Origin: Clostridia bacterium 41_269
GTDB lineage: Bacteria > Bacillota > DTU086
Length of the DNA stretch: 60,945 bases
Direction: 5' to 3'
NCBI GenBank assembly: GCA_001508005.1
Contig: LGEZ01000012.1
Coordinates: forward strand, 1 to 60,945
The notes beneath the pieces were generated by a model, which searched no databases, was not told the origin of the DNA, and worked only from the letters and a program-made list of their open reading frames with translations. Positions 8,523 to 17,436 of this stretch are shown here, piece by piece (positions within the stretch are counted from its first letter, which is position 1; every line of letters begins with the position of its first letter). The position numbers and the translations under genes were made by a program.

Positions 8523-8585
8523 AAAAGATAAAGGTTACAAGTATAAATATACAATTACCTCACCAAAATGTAAATTACTGCAATC

Positions 8586-8614
8586 ATGCTATCATATATC
8601 AAAGTGAATGTCAA
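8586..8614 (-). promoter_or_regulatory. SigA-type promoter of the dapB operon
   Basis: TTGACA (8614-8609) and TAGCAT (8591-8586) lie 17 bp apart on the minus strand, in the gap between ylmC and dapB. This predicts a leader of about 110 nt carrying the attenuator-like hairpin. No L-box lysine riboswitch of normal size fits in this space. Confidence 0.5.
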
Positions 8615-8629
8615 ATCCTTAAGTTTCAA

Positions 8630-8893
8630 CTATTTATTTTTATTAATAGTAGGATTTTCATCTAATTCAACTAAAATTACTTCATTACCTATTTTAACTA
8701 CTGCTTCCCATGGGATAATAAGATGCTCCTTATTTCCCCATAGAGTAAAGATATTTCCCCTATTGGGTATAATGATAGAACTGATATGTCCGGTTTCATT
8801 ATCTATTAATAGATCGGTATCTCCGACTGTACCTAAACGTGTCCCGCTATGTATATTAATTATATCTTTACCCACTAGTTCACCCAACTTCAT
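8630..8893 (-). CDS. YlmC/YmxH family PRC-barrel sporulation protein
   Basis: This is a small PRC-barrel protein of 87 aa, of the YlmC/YmxH family found next to sporulation genes. It starts MKLGELVGKDIIN and has the barrel pattern GTRLGTVGDTDLLID and IIPWEAVVKIG. ATG at 8893 has AAGGTG six nt upstream and is preferred over GTG at 8902. In B. subtilis ymxH sits in the same place between mlpA and spoVFA. Its molecular role is not established. Confidence 0.85.
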   Translation of the reverse strand: MKLGELVGKDIINIHSGTRLGTVGDTDLLIDNETGHISSIIIPNRGNIFTLWGNKEHLIIPWEAVVKIGNEVILVELDENPTINKNK

Positions 8894-8963
8894 ATCCTGC
8901 ACCTTCTGAAATTTAATCTTCTAAGTTAGATATTATTTTTACAGAAATAAAATATGATCAATT

Positions 8964-9323
8964 TTATTCTGCTTTATAACCAGCTTTTTCTGATAATCCC
9001 CACTGCCTTTTAAAATTTTCTCTATTTTTCTTTACATAAGCTTCATAAAGCTCGTCAGCTGATATCCCGGCTTTGATGCACATACTTACAAAAAAATGAA
9101 GTATATCTACCAGCTCTTCTTTTACTCCCTCTCTATTTATTTCCTGTTTTTTCCACCATTTAAAGGACACTTCATTCAGCAGTTCTCCTAATTCAGAAAC
9201 CATTGCAAGGACTTCCTTTTGAATCCATTCATTCCACGGTATATGGTTGATGTTTCTCAAACGCATGAGCTCCTCATCAAATTTTTTCTGCAGAGCAAAA
9301 ATTTCATCAAGCTTGTCCCCCAT
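8964..9323 (-). CDS. All-alpha dUTP diphosphatase-like (MazG/dimeric dUTPase fold)
   Basis: This 119-aa helical protein has the all-alpha NTP pyrophosphatase pattern: EVLAMVSELGEL with paired Glu near residue 40, FKWWKK, then EELVDILHF with the second acidic pair near 72, and EAYVKKNRENFKRQ at the C-terminus. Members hydrolyse dUTP or other (d)NTPs to limit uracil incorporation. The exact substrate is uncertain. It replaces nothing in the B. subtilis order and looks like an insertion between the M16 peptidase and ylmC. Confidence 0.8.
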   Translation of the reverse strand: MGDKLDEIFALQKKFDEELMRLRNINHIPWNEWIQKEVLAMVSELGELLNEVSFKWWKKQEINREGVKEELVDILHFFVSMCIKAGISADELYEAYVKKNRENFKRQWGLSEKAGYKAE

Positions 9324-9341
9324 ATAACTAGCACTCCCTTT

Positions 9342-10608
9342 TTAGATCCCAATTTTTTTAATTTTTGTTTTTAAATCAACATCTTCTTTAAAGGGCCCGA
9401 TTAAAGCCAGACCAAAATTTTCAGGATCAAATAACTTTTTTGCAAGTTTATGAACCTGTTCTAAACTCACTGACATTATTTCATTTACCATTTCATCAAT
9501 GGTTATAACTCTGTTATGGGTTAATTCTGATTTTCCCAATCTGCTCATATGATTTATTGTGTTTTCCATTGATAAGAGAAGTTCTCCTCTAAGCTGCTGT
9601 TTTGCTCTTTCTAATTCTGCTTCTGTTATTCCATTTTCTTTTATGGAAGCAATAATGTTTAAACATGTATCTATTACAGAATGCACATTGCTGCTGCTTG
9701 TTCCAGTGTGAATACACCATAAACCGCAGTCAAAAAAAAGATACGTTATATGAATATATTGAGTAAGCTAAACTGCGCTTTTCACGGATCTCTTGAAATA
9801 AACGAGAACTTAAACTGCCGCCCACAACGTTATTTAAGATGGTTAAAGCATATATATCCTCGTCAGTATGAGATAAAGCTGGTGTGCCTAAACATATCTG
9901 TACTTGTTCGCAGTTTTTATATTTTATGATTGTTTGGGGTTTAATTTCTGGAGGAATATATTTACTGTTGTCTCCTTGGGGTATGTTGATTTCAAAAGCA
10001 TAACCCAGACTGTCTACAATTTCTCTATGGTTAATATTTCCGGAAACAGAAATAATTATATTGCTGCCTATATATTCTCTCTTTAAAAAATCGAATATTT
10101 TATTCTTTGTAAAAGATGAAACAGATTCGATAGTTCCTAAAATAGGTTTTCCTAAGGGATGACCATCAAAAAAAGCTTTTGCAAAATATTCATGAACTAT
10201 TTCTTCTGGCATGTCTTCATAAGATTTAATCTCCTCAATTACCACTTTTTTTTCATTTTCAATGTCCACACTGGAATAAATAGAATTGAAAAACATATCA
10301 CATAGAATATCTGCAGCATCAAAAAAGTATTCTCCCAAGACCTTTAACAAAAAACATGTATATTCTTTTGTTGTATATGCATTTACTTGGGCTCCCATTT
10401 TTTCGAAAGCTTCTGAAATTTCAAAAGCATTTCGAGATTTTGTTCCCTTAAACTGCATATGTTCTATAAAATGGGAAATGCCGTGCTCATTTTCCTTTTC
10501 ATTTCTTGATCCAGTCTTTACCCAAATTCCCAGGGAAGCTGATTTTACATAGGGAATTTTTTCAGTAACTATCCGCACTCCATTGCTTAAGGTTGTTTTA
10601 TGCAGCAA
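9342..10608 (-). pseudogene. M16 family zinc peptidase (YmxG/MlpA type), frameshifted
   Basis: The first 292 codons carry the inverted zinc motif HFIEH near residue 47 and the matching Glu in the KKVVIEEIKSYED segment. They stop at TGA inside a run of eight T (plus-strand A8 at 9733-9740). Removing one base joins a second frame (DCGLWCIHTG...) to give about 421 aa, the normal family length. The start is also irregular: GAGGAGG is ideally placed for the ATG at 10615, which opens only five codons (MFIAA), whereas the family-like N-terminus begins at TTG 10608 in another frame. The lesion may be real, phase-variable by slippage, or a sequencing error. Confidence 0.85.
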
Positions 10609-10634
10609 TAAACATCTTGACCTCCTCTTTCAAA

Positions 10635-11828
10635 TTACTTATAGTCAGCTGGCAGTTTTCCAAAAAATAATAAAAAACCCATTAAATTTTTTATTTTGTA
10701 TTTTATCTTTTCCGGCAGAGTAATGGGTTCCACATTTTCTTGAACTGCAACGGGAATTTTAATGCTTTCCATATTATCTGCAGCAATTTTTAAAAACCCA
10801 ACTATTTCACCTTTTTTTAAGGGTATTTTTAAATCATTTATTATCAACTGCTTATTTAAAGTAGATACCTCATTTCTAGAAATAGTATAACTGCAATCTT
10901 CTACAGCAACAAGGTTAACTTGATGAGGTTTAGCATTGGAAAAGTATAATTTCCCTATTTCCATTCCTTTGGGTAAGTAAAAATTTTTAAATTGATTAAA
11001 TCCATATTCCAGCAGCTTTTTTGTATCCTCATAGCGATCTCCACTTTTAAGAACCACACTAATTAGCGAACGATTTTCCCTTGTTGCCGAAGCAATGAGA
11101 CAATGGCCAGCTGTATTAGTTGTTCCGGTTTTTACGCCGTCAATCCCAGGATATTTTCCCAGCAAACGATTTGTATTTTTAATGTAGCGTTTCCAAGTTG
11201 TTTTATTTTCAGGAATTTCTGCTTCTTTTGTTTTGACTACTGTGGCAAAAAAAGGGTTGTCCAAAGCATAATCCGTAATTATTGCCAAATCATAAGCTGA
11301 GGAATAATGTTCTGAAGCTGGAAGTCCGTGAGGGTTATTGAAATGAGTGTTGCGTGCTCCTAATATTATTGCTTTTTTATTCATTAGTTCCACAAAAAAT
11401 TTTTCACTTCCACCCACTGCTTCTGCTAAAGCAGCTGCAGCATCGTTCCCAGATCTTATCATGGTACCCAAAATTAAATCTTTTATGGTAAATTTTTCTC
11501 CTTGAGCTAAATATATAGAAGCCCCTCCTGTGGATGCTGCTTTTCTGCTGATAATAACCTCTTCATCTGGTGCAGATAATTCTATAGTTAAGATACCTGT
11601 CATAACCTTTGTTGTGCTAGCTGGTGGGCGCTTAACATGGGCATTTTTTTCAAAAAGAACTTTATCGGCTGTTCTATCGTAGAGAATTGCTGACTGTGCT
11701 GTGATATGCGGGTCAAAAGCATAGCTGCAATCAGAAAAAAAATTAAGCAGGAAGACAGCTGTTAAAAAAAGTGTTGTGATTTTTTTTACATTTATTATCA
11801 TCATATTACTTATTATATTACAGTTCAA
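10635..11828 (-). CDS. dacF: D-alanyl-D-alanine carboxypeptidase, S11 family (DacF-like)
   Basis: This is a penicillin-binding protein that trims the terminal D-Ala from peptidoglycan stem peptides. A signal peptide (hydrophobic FLTAVFLLNFF) precedes the SxxK box STTK near residue 67, the SGN box (SGNDAA) near 128 and KTGTT near 230. The beta-rich PBP5-type C-terminal domain ends in an amphipathic membrane-anchor helix (residues about 375-397). TTG start nine nt after AAAGGAG. DacF homologues act in spore cortex modification, which fits the sporulation neighbourhood, but the forespore role is inferred. Confidence 0.9.
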   Translation of the reverse strand: MNCNIISNMMIINVKKITTLFLTAVFLLNFFSDCSYAFDPHITAQSAILYDRTADKVLFEKNAHVKRPPASTTKVMTGILTIELSAPDEEVIISRKAASTGGASIYLAQGEKFTIKDLILGTMIRSGNDAAAALAEAVGGSEKFFVELMNKKAIILGARNTHFNNPHGLPASEHYSSAYDLAIITDYALDNPFFATVVKTKEAEIPENKTTWKRYIKNTNRLLGKYPGIDGVKTGTTNTAGHCLIASATRENRSLISVVLKSGDRYEDTKKLLEYGFNQFKNFYLPKGMEIGKLYFSNAKPHQVNLVAVEDCSYTISRNEVSTLNKQLIINDLKIPLKKGEIVGFLKIAADNMESIKIPVAVQENVEPITLPEKIKYKIKNLMGFLLFFGKLPADYK

Positions 11829-11860
11829 CTTGTAGCACTCCTTTTATGATTTTTGGCGCA

Positions 11861-12592
11861 TTATCTATTTTGGCTTTTTGTGTCCTGTATTATTTGTGAA
11901 ATAGTTTTAAATTTAAATCTCTGCTCCTTTAGCTCCTTAATGATAGTCGGCAGTGCTTTTAATGTTGAACTTTTAGGGTGCATCAGAACGATTGCACCAT
12001 TGTGGGCTCCATTAACCACTTTTTGTACAATTTCATCAGCTGTCTTATCTTTCCAGTCAACAGTATCAATTGTCCACATAATAGTTTTGTATCCTAGGTC
12101 ATTGGCCCATTTAACAATATTAGGGCTGCATTCTCCATAAGGAGGAGCATATATTTTTGCGTACTTTATTCCTAACTTTTTAAGTATTTTTTCCGTTTTT
12201 AATATTTCTTCTTTATTTTTTTCTACGCTTGAGCTATTAGGATGTATATGAGAATAGCCATGATTTCCTATTTCAAAACCAGAAGTATATATTTTTTTAA
12301 CTAAATCAGGATATTTTTCTGCAAATCTGCCTGTTACAAAAAATGTAGCCTTTACTTTTTTATCTGAAAGTTCTTTTATAATGTCAGGTAATATCTCTTC
12401 ACCCCAATCAACATTAAAAGTGAGGGCAATATCCTTCCTGTCAGGAGAACCGTGATATATGGGTTCAAGGGTAAATACAGTTTTTTGTTGATTATAAAAA
12501 GTATTCATTCCTTCCCAGGTTAAAAAAATGGATGTTGTCAAGAGGAAAATTATAAGGAAAATCTTAATCCTGCTGAGATAGAAAATTTTCAA
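11861..12592 (-). CDS. ylxY: Polysaccharide deacetylase family protein, YlxY-like
   Basis: An N-terminal membrane anchor (residues 10-28) is followed by a NodB domain. The metal and catalytic motifs are present as TFNVDWG near 58, NHGYSHIH near 113 and VLMHP near 205. The usual RPPYG appears as APPYG, as in the YlxY subgroup. Its place immediately after pnp corresponds to B. subtilis ylxY, a sporulation-associated gene of unproven activity. Starts with TTG after AGGGAGG, which lies in a hairpin (12600-12663). Confidence 0.88.
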   Translation of the reverse strand: MKIFYLSRIKIFLIIFLLTTSIFLTWEGMNTFYNQQKTVFTLEPIYHGSPDRKDIALTFNVDWGEEILPDIIKELSDKKVKATFFVTGRFAEKYPDLVKKIYTSGFEIGNHGYSHIHPNSSSVEKNKEEILKTEKILKKLGIKYAKIYAPPYGECSPNIVKWANDLGYKTIMWTIDTVDWKDKTADEIVQKVVNGAHNGAIVLMHPKSSTLKALPTIIKELKEQRFKFKTISQIIQDTKSQNR

Positions 12593-12599
12593 TAAAAAA

Positions 12600-12663
12600 C
12601 CTCCCTTAGTTCATGATAAAGCAACATTAAAAATGCTGTATGATATCTATGAATTATGGGAGG
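12600..12663 (-). promoter_or_regulatory. Inverted repeat that could hide the ylxY ribosome site
   Basis: Two 20-nt arms (12600-12619 and 12644-12663) are mostly complementary, each ending in a CCTCCC/GGGAGG block. The arm next to ylxY contains its Shine-Dalgarno (AGGGAGG), so pairing would hide it. This may be a translational switch or simply pnp 3' structure. Confidence 0.4.
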
Positions 12664-12681
12664 TCCATTATGCTTGGAATT

Positions 12682-12729
12682 TAAAAAAATAATAAAAAAC
12701 CATAAACCTTATTTCGGTCTATGGTTTTT
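12682..12729 (-). terminator. Terminator after pnp
   Basis: AAAAACCATA (12695-12704) pairs with TATGGTTTTT (12720-12729), with an inner ACC/GGT. On the minus strand it is followed by TTTTTTATTATTTTTTT, an excellent intrinsic terminator five nt past the pnp stop. Confidence 0.85.
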
Positions 12730-12733
12730 AAGA

Positions 12734-14965
12734 TTATTTATTTTTTCTATGTTCTCTAAATTTTTTTGTTTTGTTTTTAATATTTTTTTCTGCTTCTTTA
12801 TTTGCTTCTTTTAGAGCTTCTTTACGCGAAAGTTTCAGCCTGCCCAGCTGATCAAAACCAATAGCTTTAACTATTATTTTGTCACCTGCTTTTACCACAT
12901 CTTCTACTTTGTTAACCCTTTCTTCTGCCAGCTGGGAAATATGAACCATTCCTTCTTTACCAGGTAGTCCCATTACTCCTGGAATAACTTCTACAAAAGC
13001 CCCAAAGTCTGTTGTGCGTGTTACTTTTCCCAAATATATTTTTCCTATTTCCACATCTTCTGTTAAACTCTTAATCATTTCAAGGGCTTTCTCAGCTCCG
13101 CTTTGATCTACAGCGGCTATATATACTTTACCGTCATCTTCAATATCTATTTTTACTCCTGTTTCATCAATAATTTTCTTGATTATCTTTCCGCCTGGCC
13201 CAATTATATCTCGGATTTTTTCAGGATCTATTTCTGTTTTTATTATCCGTGGAGCATATGGTGACAGTGTTGGTCTTGGTTCTGGGATTGTTTCAATTAT
13301 TTTGTCCAAAATAATTAACCTTGCTTTTCTGGCTTGTTCTAACGCCCTTTTTAGGATTTCAGTATTGATTCCCGCTATTTTTATATCCATTTGTAGTGCT
13401 GTTATTCCCTTTTTTGTTCCTGCAACTTTAAAGTCCATGTCTCCTAGAGCATCTTCAATGCCTTGAATATCTGTTAAAATTTCAACTTTGTCTCCTTCTT
13501 TTATAAGACCCATGGCAATTCCAGCTACAGGTGCTTTTATGGGAACTCCAGCATCCATAAGAGCCAGGGTACTTCCACAAACACTTGCCATGGATGTGGA
13601 ACCGTTGGACTCTAAAACTTCTGAAACAAGCCTAATTGTATAAGGGAATTCATCTTCAGAAGGTAATACTCTTTCTAAGGCACGCTCTGCAAGTGCACCA
13701 TGACCTATTTCCCTTCTTCCTGGTCCGCGTATGGGTCTTGCTTCACCTACTGAATAAGGGGGGAAATTGTAGTGATGCATGTACCTTTTTGTTTCTTCTA
13801 CATCAATTCCGTCAAGAATTTGCTCTTCTCCTAAAGCTCCCAACGTACTTACAGTTAATACTTGAGTTTCTCCCCTTACAAACAAACCAGATCCGTGTGT
13901 TCTGGGTAAAATTCCTACTTTACATTCTATGGGTCTAATTTCATCAAGTTTTCTATTATCTATTCTTTCTTTCTTTTCCAGAATCATACTTCTAACTATT
14001 TCTTTTTCAATCTCAACAATCAGGCCTTCAATTCTTTTTTGTAAGTTTGGATCTTCTTCAAATAGCTCAGGTTTTAATTCCATCACTTTATTAACTATTT
14101 CTTCCTTTGTTTCTTTAAGTATTTTTTCTCTTTCTAATTTTTTACATCCCTTTGTTTTGACTTCATCGATCGCCTGGGCAATTAATTCCTTCCCTATCCT
14201 GTAAACTTCAGATTCTAAATCTTTATCTATTGGTTCTACTGAAACTTCTTTCTTTTCTTTTGCAATACCTTCTTTTAGGCATTCCTGTCTTAAATCTTTA
14301 ATAAACCTAACTATATTCTTGATTTCCTTGTGAGCAAGTTCAATGGCTTCGATAATTATGTCTTCTGGGACTTCGCTGGCTTCTGCTTCAACCATAACAA
14401 CTGCTTCTTCAGTTCCTGCTATGACAAGATCCAGCTCACTTTTTTCCCATTGTTCCAATGTAGGGTTTATTATTAGATCATTGCCTATTTTTCCAACCCA
14501 AACTGCGCCAATGGGATTTTCAAAGGGAATATCAGAAATCATTAATGCAGCAGAAGCACCGTTTATAGCTGTAACATCAGGACGATTATCTTGATCAACC
14601 GATAATACAGTTGCTACTATATGAATATCATTATGAAAGCCTTTAGGGAAAAGGGGTCTCAAAGGCCTATCTATTAAACGACTTGAGAGTGTTGCTTTTT
14701 CACTTGGCTTACCTTCCCGCTTTATAAACCCCCCTGGAATTTTCCCCACGGCATAAAGCCTTTCCTCATAATCTACCGTTAATGGAAGAAAATCTATTCC
14801 CTCACGGGGTTCTTCTGAAGCAGTGGCTGTAACCAACACGCAGGTATCTCCATACCTAACAAAGACTGAACCGTTTGCTTGAGTAGCCAAGCTACCAACA
14901 TTAAAACTTAAATTTCTCCCTGCTACTTCTATAGATTTAGTTATATTTATTCTGTTATTAAGCAT
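12734..14965 (-). CDS. pnp: Polyribonucleotide nucleotidyltransferase
   Basis: This is PNPase, the trimeric phosphorolytic 3'-5' exoribonuclease. The 743 residues contain two RNase PH domains (about 15-230 and 330-550) separated by a helical linker, then KH ([14 protein letters not shown] near 567) and S1 ([17 protein letters not shown] near 632) RNA-binding domains. The C-terminus is Lys-rich. AAGGAGGTAATATT precedes the ATG. It follows rpsO as in most bacteria, with a terminator between them. Confidence 0.97.
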   Translation of the reverse strand: MLNNRINITKSIEVAGRNLSFNVGSLATQANGSVFVRYGDTCVLVTATASEEPREGIDFLPLTVDYEERLYAVGKIPGGFIKREGKPSEKATLSSRLIDRPLRPLFPKGFHNDIHIVATVLSVDQDNRPDVTAINGASAALMISDIPFENPIGAVWVGKIGNDLIINPTLEQWEKSELDLVIAGTEEAVVMVEAEASEVPEDIIIEAIELAHKEIKNIVRFIKDLRQECLKEGIAKEKKEVSVEPIDKDLESEVYRIGKELIAQAIDEVKTKGCKKLEREKILKETKEEIVNKVMELKPELFEEDPNLQKRIEGLIVEIEKEIVRSMILEKKERIDNRKLDEIRPIECKVGILPRTHGSGLFVRGETQVLTVSTLGALGEEQILDGIDVEETKRYMHHYNFPPYSVGEARPIRGPGRREIGHGALAERALERVLPSEDEFPYTIRLVSEVLESNGSTSMASVCGSTLALMDAGVPIKAPVAGIAMGLIKEGDKVEILTDIQGIEDALGDMDFKVAGTKKGITALQMDIKIAGINTEILKRALEQARKARLIILDKIIETIPEPRPTLSPYAPRIIKTEIDPEKIRDIIGPGGKIIKKIIDETGVKIDIEDDGKVYIAAVDQSGAEKALEMIKSLTEDVEIGKIYLGKVTRTTDFGAFVEVIPGVMGLPGKEGMVHISQLAEERVNKVEDVVKAGDKIIVKAIGFDQLGRLKLSRKEALKEANKEAEKNIKNKTKKFREHRKNK

Positions 14966-15121
14966 TGCAAGAATATTACCTCCTTATCTTGAACTCAAAA
15001 AAAATTTGAGAATATATACTCGGATTTTTTTGTTTTAATTTATAAATACATCCAAATAATTCAATTTTTATTTTAGTATATCCTTCAAAAAATTTTTAAA
15101 AACAGAACAATTATATAATGT

Positions 15122-15150
15122 TCAAAAATAAAGAGCGGTCTTACCGCTCT
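15122..15150 (-). terminator. Terminator after rpsO
   Basis: AGAGCGGT (15132-15139) and ACCGCTCT (15143-15150) form an 8-bp stem, followed on the minus strand by TTTATTTTTG. It sits immediately past the rpsO stop and probably separates rpsO from pnp partially or fully. Confidence 0.8.
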
Positions 15151-15151
15151 C

Positions 15152-15421
15152 TTAACGTCTTAGATTAAGTTTAGAAATTATAGCCCGGTATCTTTCAATG
15201 TCTTTATTCTTCAAATAATTCAACAATCTTCTACGCTGACCTACCATTTTAAGCAGACCCCGTCTTGAATGATGATCCTTTTTGTGAACCTTTAGATGTT
15301 CACTTAACTGTTCAATACGTTCCGTTAAAATTGCTATCTGCACTTCGGGCGAACCTGTATCATTTTCGTGAAGTCTAAACTTTTCTATAATTTCACTTTT
15401 CTTTTCTTTCATTAAAGCCAC
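15152..15421 (-). CDS. rpsO: Small ribosomal subunit protein uS15
   Basis: This is the 16S rRNA-binding ribosomal protein S15, 89 aa. The typical signature runs through [19 protein letters not shown] and [23 protein letters not shown] with GGAGGTGTAATTTGAAG upstream. A structured leader and separate promoter precede it. Confidence 0.98.
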   Translation of the reverse strand: MALMKEKKSEIIEKFRLHENDTGSPEVQIAILTERIEQLSEHLKVHKKDHHSRRGLLKMVGQRRRLLNYLKNKDIERYRAIISKLNLRR

Positions 15422-15451
15422 TTCAAATTACACCTCCATAATTTTAAATCG

Positions 15452-15499
15452 CCGCCTGCCAAGTAAAACGTCGGAGCACTCGATTTACCTAGCAGGTGG
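15452..15499 (-). promoter_or_regulatory. Structured rpsO leader, candidate S15 autoregulatory element
   Basis: CCGCCTGC (15452-15459) pairs with GCAGGTGG (15492-15499), and GTAAAACG pairs with CGATTTAC inside, leaving a 10-nt G/C-rich loop. It lies about 30 nt before rpsO. S15 binds its own mRNA leader in several bacteria; that this one is bound by S15 is inference. Confidence 0.5.
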
Positions 15500-15512
15500 T
15501 TCACTGGGTTAT

Positions 15513-15541
15513 ATTATATTCTGTTTTTATGTTATAGGCAA
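15513..15541 (-). promoter_or_regulatory. Promoter of rpsO
   Basis: TTGCCT (15541-15536) and TATAAT (15518-15513) are 17 bp apart on the minus strand, directly upstream of the structured leader. Confidence 0.65.
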
Positions 15542-15555
15542 ATAATATCATAAAT

Positions 15556-16506
15556 TTAGTTATAAAAAATTGTTTCTAGCTTACTTAATTTGGTTGTAGC
15601 AACTTCTATATCTTTTTTTATCTGTTCTTTTAATTCTTCTAGGTTTTTAAATTTCTTTTCATCTCTAATTTTATTTCTAAAGGAAAAACAAATGCTCTTT
15701 CCATATAAATTACCATCAAAATTGACAACATGAATCTCAACTCTTACATTATTTTCATCTGTTACAGTTGGTCTAACACCAATATTGGCAACTCCTATAT
15801 ATTTTTTATTGTCAATTGATACCATACCTGCATAAACACCGTTGGGGGGAAGCAGTATATCATCTTGTATATGCAGATTGGCTGTAGGAAAACCAATCTT
15901 TCTGCCCAATCTATCCCCAACAACTACTTTTCCATGAATAAAAGGCCAATAACCTAAGCATTCTTTAGCTTTGTATATTTCCCCAACTGCAATAAATTTT
16001 CTTATTAATGTACTGCTGATGGGCTGACTGTTTAGACACACAGGAGAGAAGATTTTTACATCAAAATTATATTTCTGCCCGTAATTTTTAAGAAGTTCTG
16101 CTGTACCAATTCCTCCTGAGCCGAAAGTATAATTATACCCAACATATACACATGATGGATTGAAAATTTTTACTAGTATATTTTTTATGAATTCATCAGA
16201 TTGAATTTCTGCTATTTTTTTGTTAAAAGGAAAAAATACTAATACATCAATATTTAATGCAGAAATAAGTTTAGCTTTAGCATGATTCGTAGTAATTAAT
16301 TTAGTATATTTATTACTTAAGATTTTCCCAGGATGAGGATTGAAAGTTACAACAATGCTTTTGGCACGGCTGTTTTTTGCATCCTTTACCATGGTATTGA
16401 TAATTTTTTTATGCCCTCTATGCACTCCATCAAAATTTCCAAGAGCTATATAGTTAACTGTATGTAAAAAGGAACCTGCAGAGGGAATTCCTGTTATTAT
16501 TTTCAT
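15556..16506 (-). CDS. ribF: Bifunctional riboflavin kinase/FAD synthetase
   Basis: It converts riboflavin to FMN and FMN to FAD. The N-terminal nucleotidyltransferase domain has ALGNFDGVHRGHK near residue 21 and TFNPHPGK near 53; the C-terminal flavokinase domain has GRKIGFPTANLHI near 200 and a GVYAG segment. Length 316 aa is normal. It sits between truB and rpsO as in B. subtilis (ribC). Confidence 0.96.
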   Translation of the reverse strand: MKIITGIPSAGSFLHTVNYIALGNFDGVHRGHKKIINTMVKDAKNSRAKSIVVTFNPHPGKILSNKYTKLITTNHAKAKLISALNIDVLVFFPFNKKIAEIQSDEFIKNILVKIFNPSCVYVGYNYTFGSGGIGTAELLKNYGQKYNFDVKIFSPVCLNSQPISSTLIRKFIAVGEIYKAKECLGYWPFIHGKVVVGDRLGRKIGFPTANLHIQDDILLPPNGVYAGMVSIDNKKYIGVANIGVRPTVTDENNVRVEIHVVNFDGNLYGKSICFSFRNKIRDEKKFKNLEELKEQIKKDIEVATTKLSKLETIFYN

Positions 16507-16517
16507 TTGATGCTCCT

Positions 16518-17432
16518 CTATATGAAAACTTTTTTTGGTTTAATTAATTTTTTTCCATTACTAATAATTACCTGTCCCACTGCTATTAACTTATCGTTAT
16601 GAATAATTTGAGCCATAGAATTATTTTTTAAAATTTTATCATTTAATTGCTTCATACTTATTGTGCTGCCGTTTTTAATTCTTTTTACATCAGATAGATC
16701 AACTTCAATTACAGGTAAATGTTTTACTAGATAATTCATGGGAAGAATAAAATCGTAATTGCCCTTTGATATATTTTCTTTAATTTCCTCAATGGTTAAA
16801 GAATCTTCTAATTTAAAAGGTCCTGATGATGTTCTTATTAAAAAGCTTAGGACTGCTCCTGTTCCAAGTTTTTCCCCAATATCTGAACATAATGTGCGGA
16901 TATAAGTTCCTTTTGAACATGTTATATCTATAATGATCCTAGGATGTGGTCCTTGAGGATAATATTTAAAAATTTCTAATTTCTTAATATATACTGTTCT
17001 GGTTTTTTTAGGTACTTCTATTCCTTTTCTTGCAAGTTCATATAGTCTTTTTCCTTTATAATGTACAGCTGAGAAATCAGGCGGAATCTGCTCAATGCTA
17101 CCTTTAAAGTCTTTTAATACCTGTTCTATAACTTCTAGTGGTAGATTTGAGACGCTTTTTTGGGATAATATCTCACCTACTGTATCATAAGTGTTTGTCG
17201 TTATCCCCAAAGTTAGTTCTGCCCTGTAAGATTTAAGATGCTCAAGAGTATATTCAGCCAGTCTAGTCGCTTTACCTACGCATATTGGAAGAACACCACA
17301 GGCAACAGGATCTAATGTTCCAGTATGTCCAACTTTTCTTTTCTGCAGTAATTTACGAATATAATCAACTGCATCATGGGAGGTTATTCCCGGGGGTTTT
17401 AGAAAATTTATAACGCCGCAAATATCACTAAT
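16518..17432 (-). CDS. truB: tRNA pseudouridine(55) synthase, probable ATT start
   Basis: It makes pseudouridine 55 in the T-loop of tRNAs. The in-frame sequence GVINFLKPPGITSHDAV and KVGHTGTLDP, with the catalytic Asp, clearly belongs to the protein but has no ATG, GTG or TTG in front of it. The best-placed initiation codon is ATT at 17432, nine nt after AAGGGGG, giving 304 aa; a second ATT is at 17423. Starting at the first internal conventional codon (about 17210) would delete the active site. It begins five nt after nrnA, so coupled translation is likely. A point mutation of an original ATG is an alternative. Confidence 0.88.
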   Translation of the reverse strand: MSDICGVINFLKPPGITSHDAVDYIRKLLQKRKVGHTGTLDPVACGVLPICVGKATRLAEYTLEHLKSYRAELTLGITTNTYDTVGEILSQKSVSNLPLEVIEQVLKDFKGSIEQIPPDFSAVHYKGKRLYELARKGIEVPKKTRTVYIKKLEIFKYYPQGPHPRIIIDITCSKGTYIRTLCSDIGEKLGTGAVLSFLIRTSSGPFKLEDSLTIEEIKENISKGNYDFILPMNYLVKHLPVIEVDLSDVKRIKNGSTISMKQLNDKILKNNSMAQIIHNDKLIAVGQVIISNGKKLIKPKKVFI

Positions 17433-17436
17433 TTTT

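Noticed and set aside
8483-8554. A 23-codon frame (TTG 8554) as a dapB leader peptide
   Set aside because: Its candidate ribosome site GGTGAGG is only 3 nt from the TTG and there is no enrichment for lysine or any control codon, so I left it as a note rather than a gene.
8470-8620. Lysine riboswitch (L-box) before dapB
   Set aside because: The leader is about 110 nt, too short for an L-box, and the conserved multi-helix core is not visible.
13179-14594. Plus-strand open frames opposite pnp
   Set aside because: They are hydrophobic, low-complexity shadows of a highly conserved minus-strand gene and lack ribosome sites.
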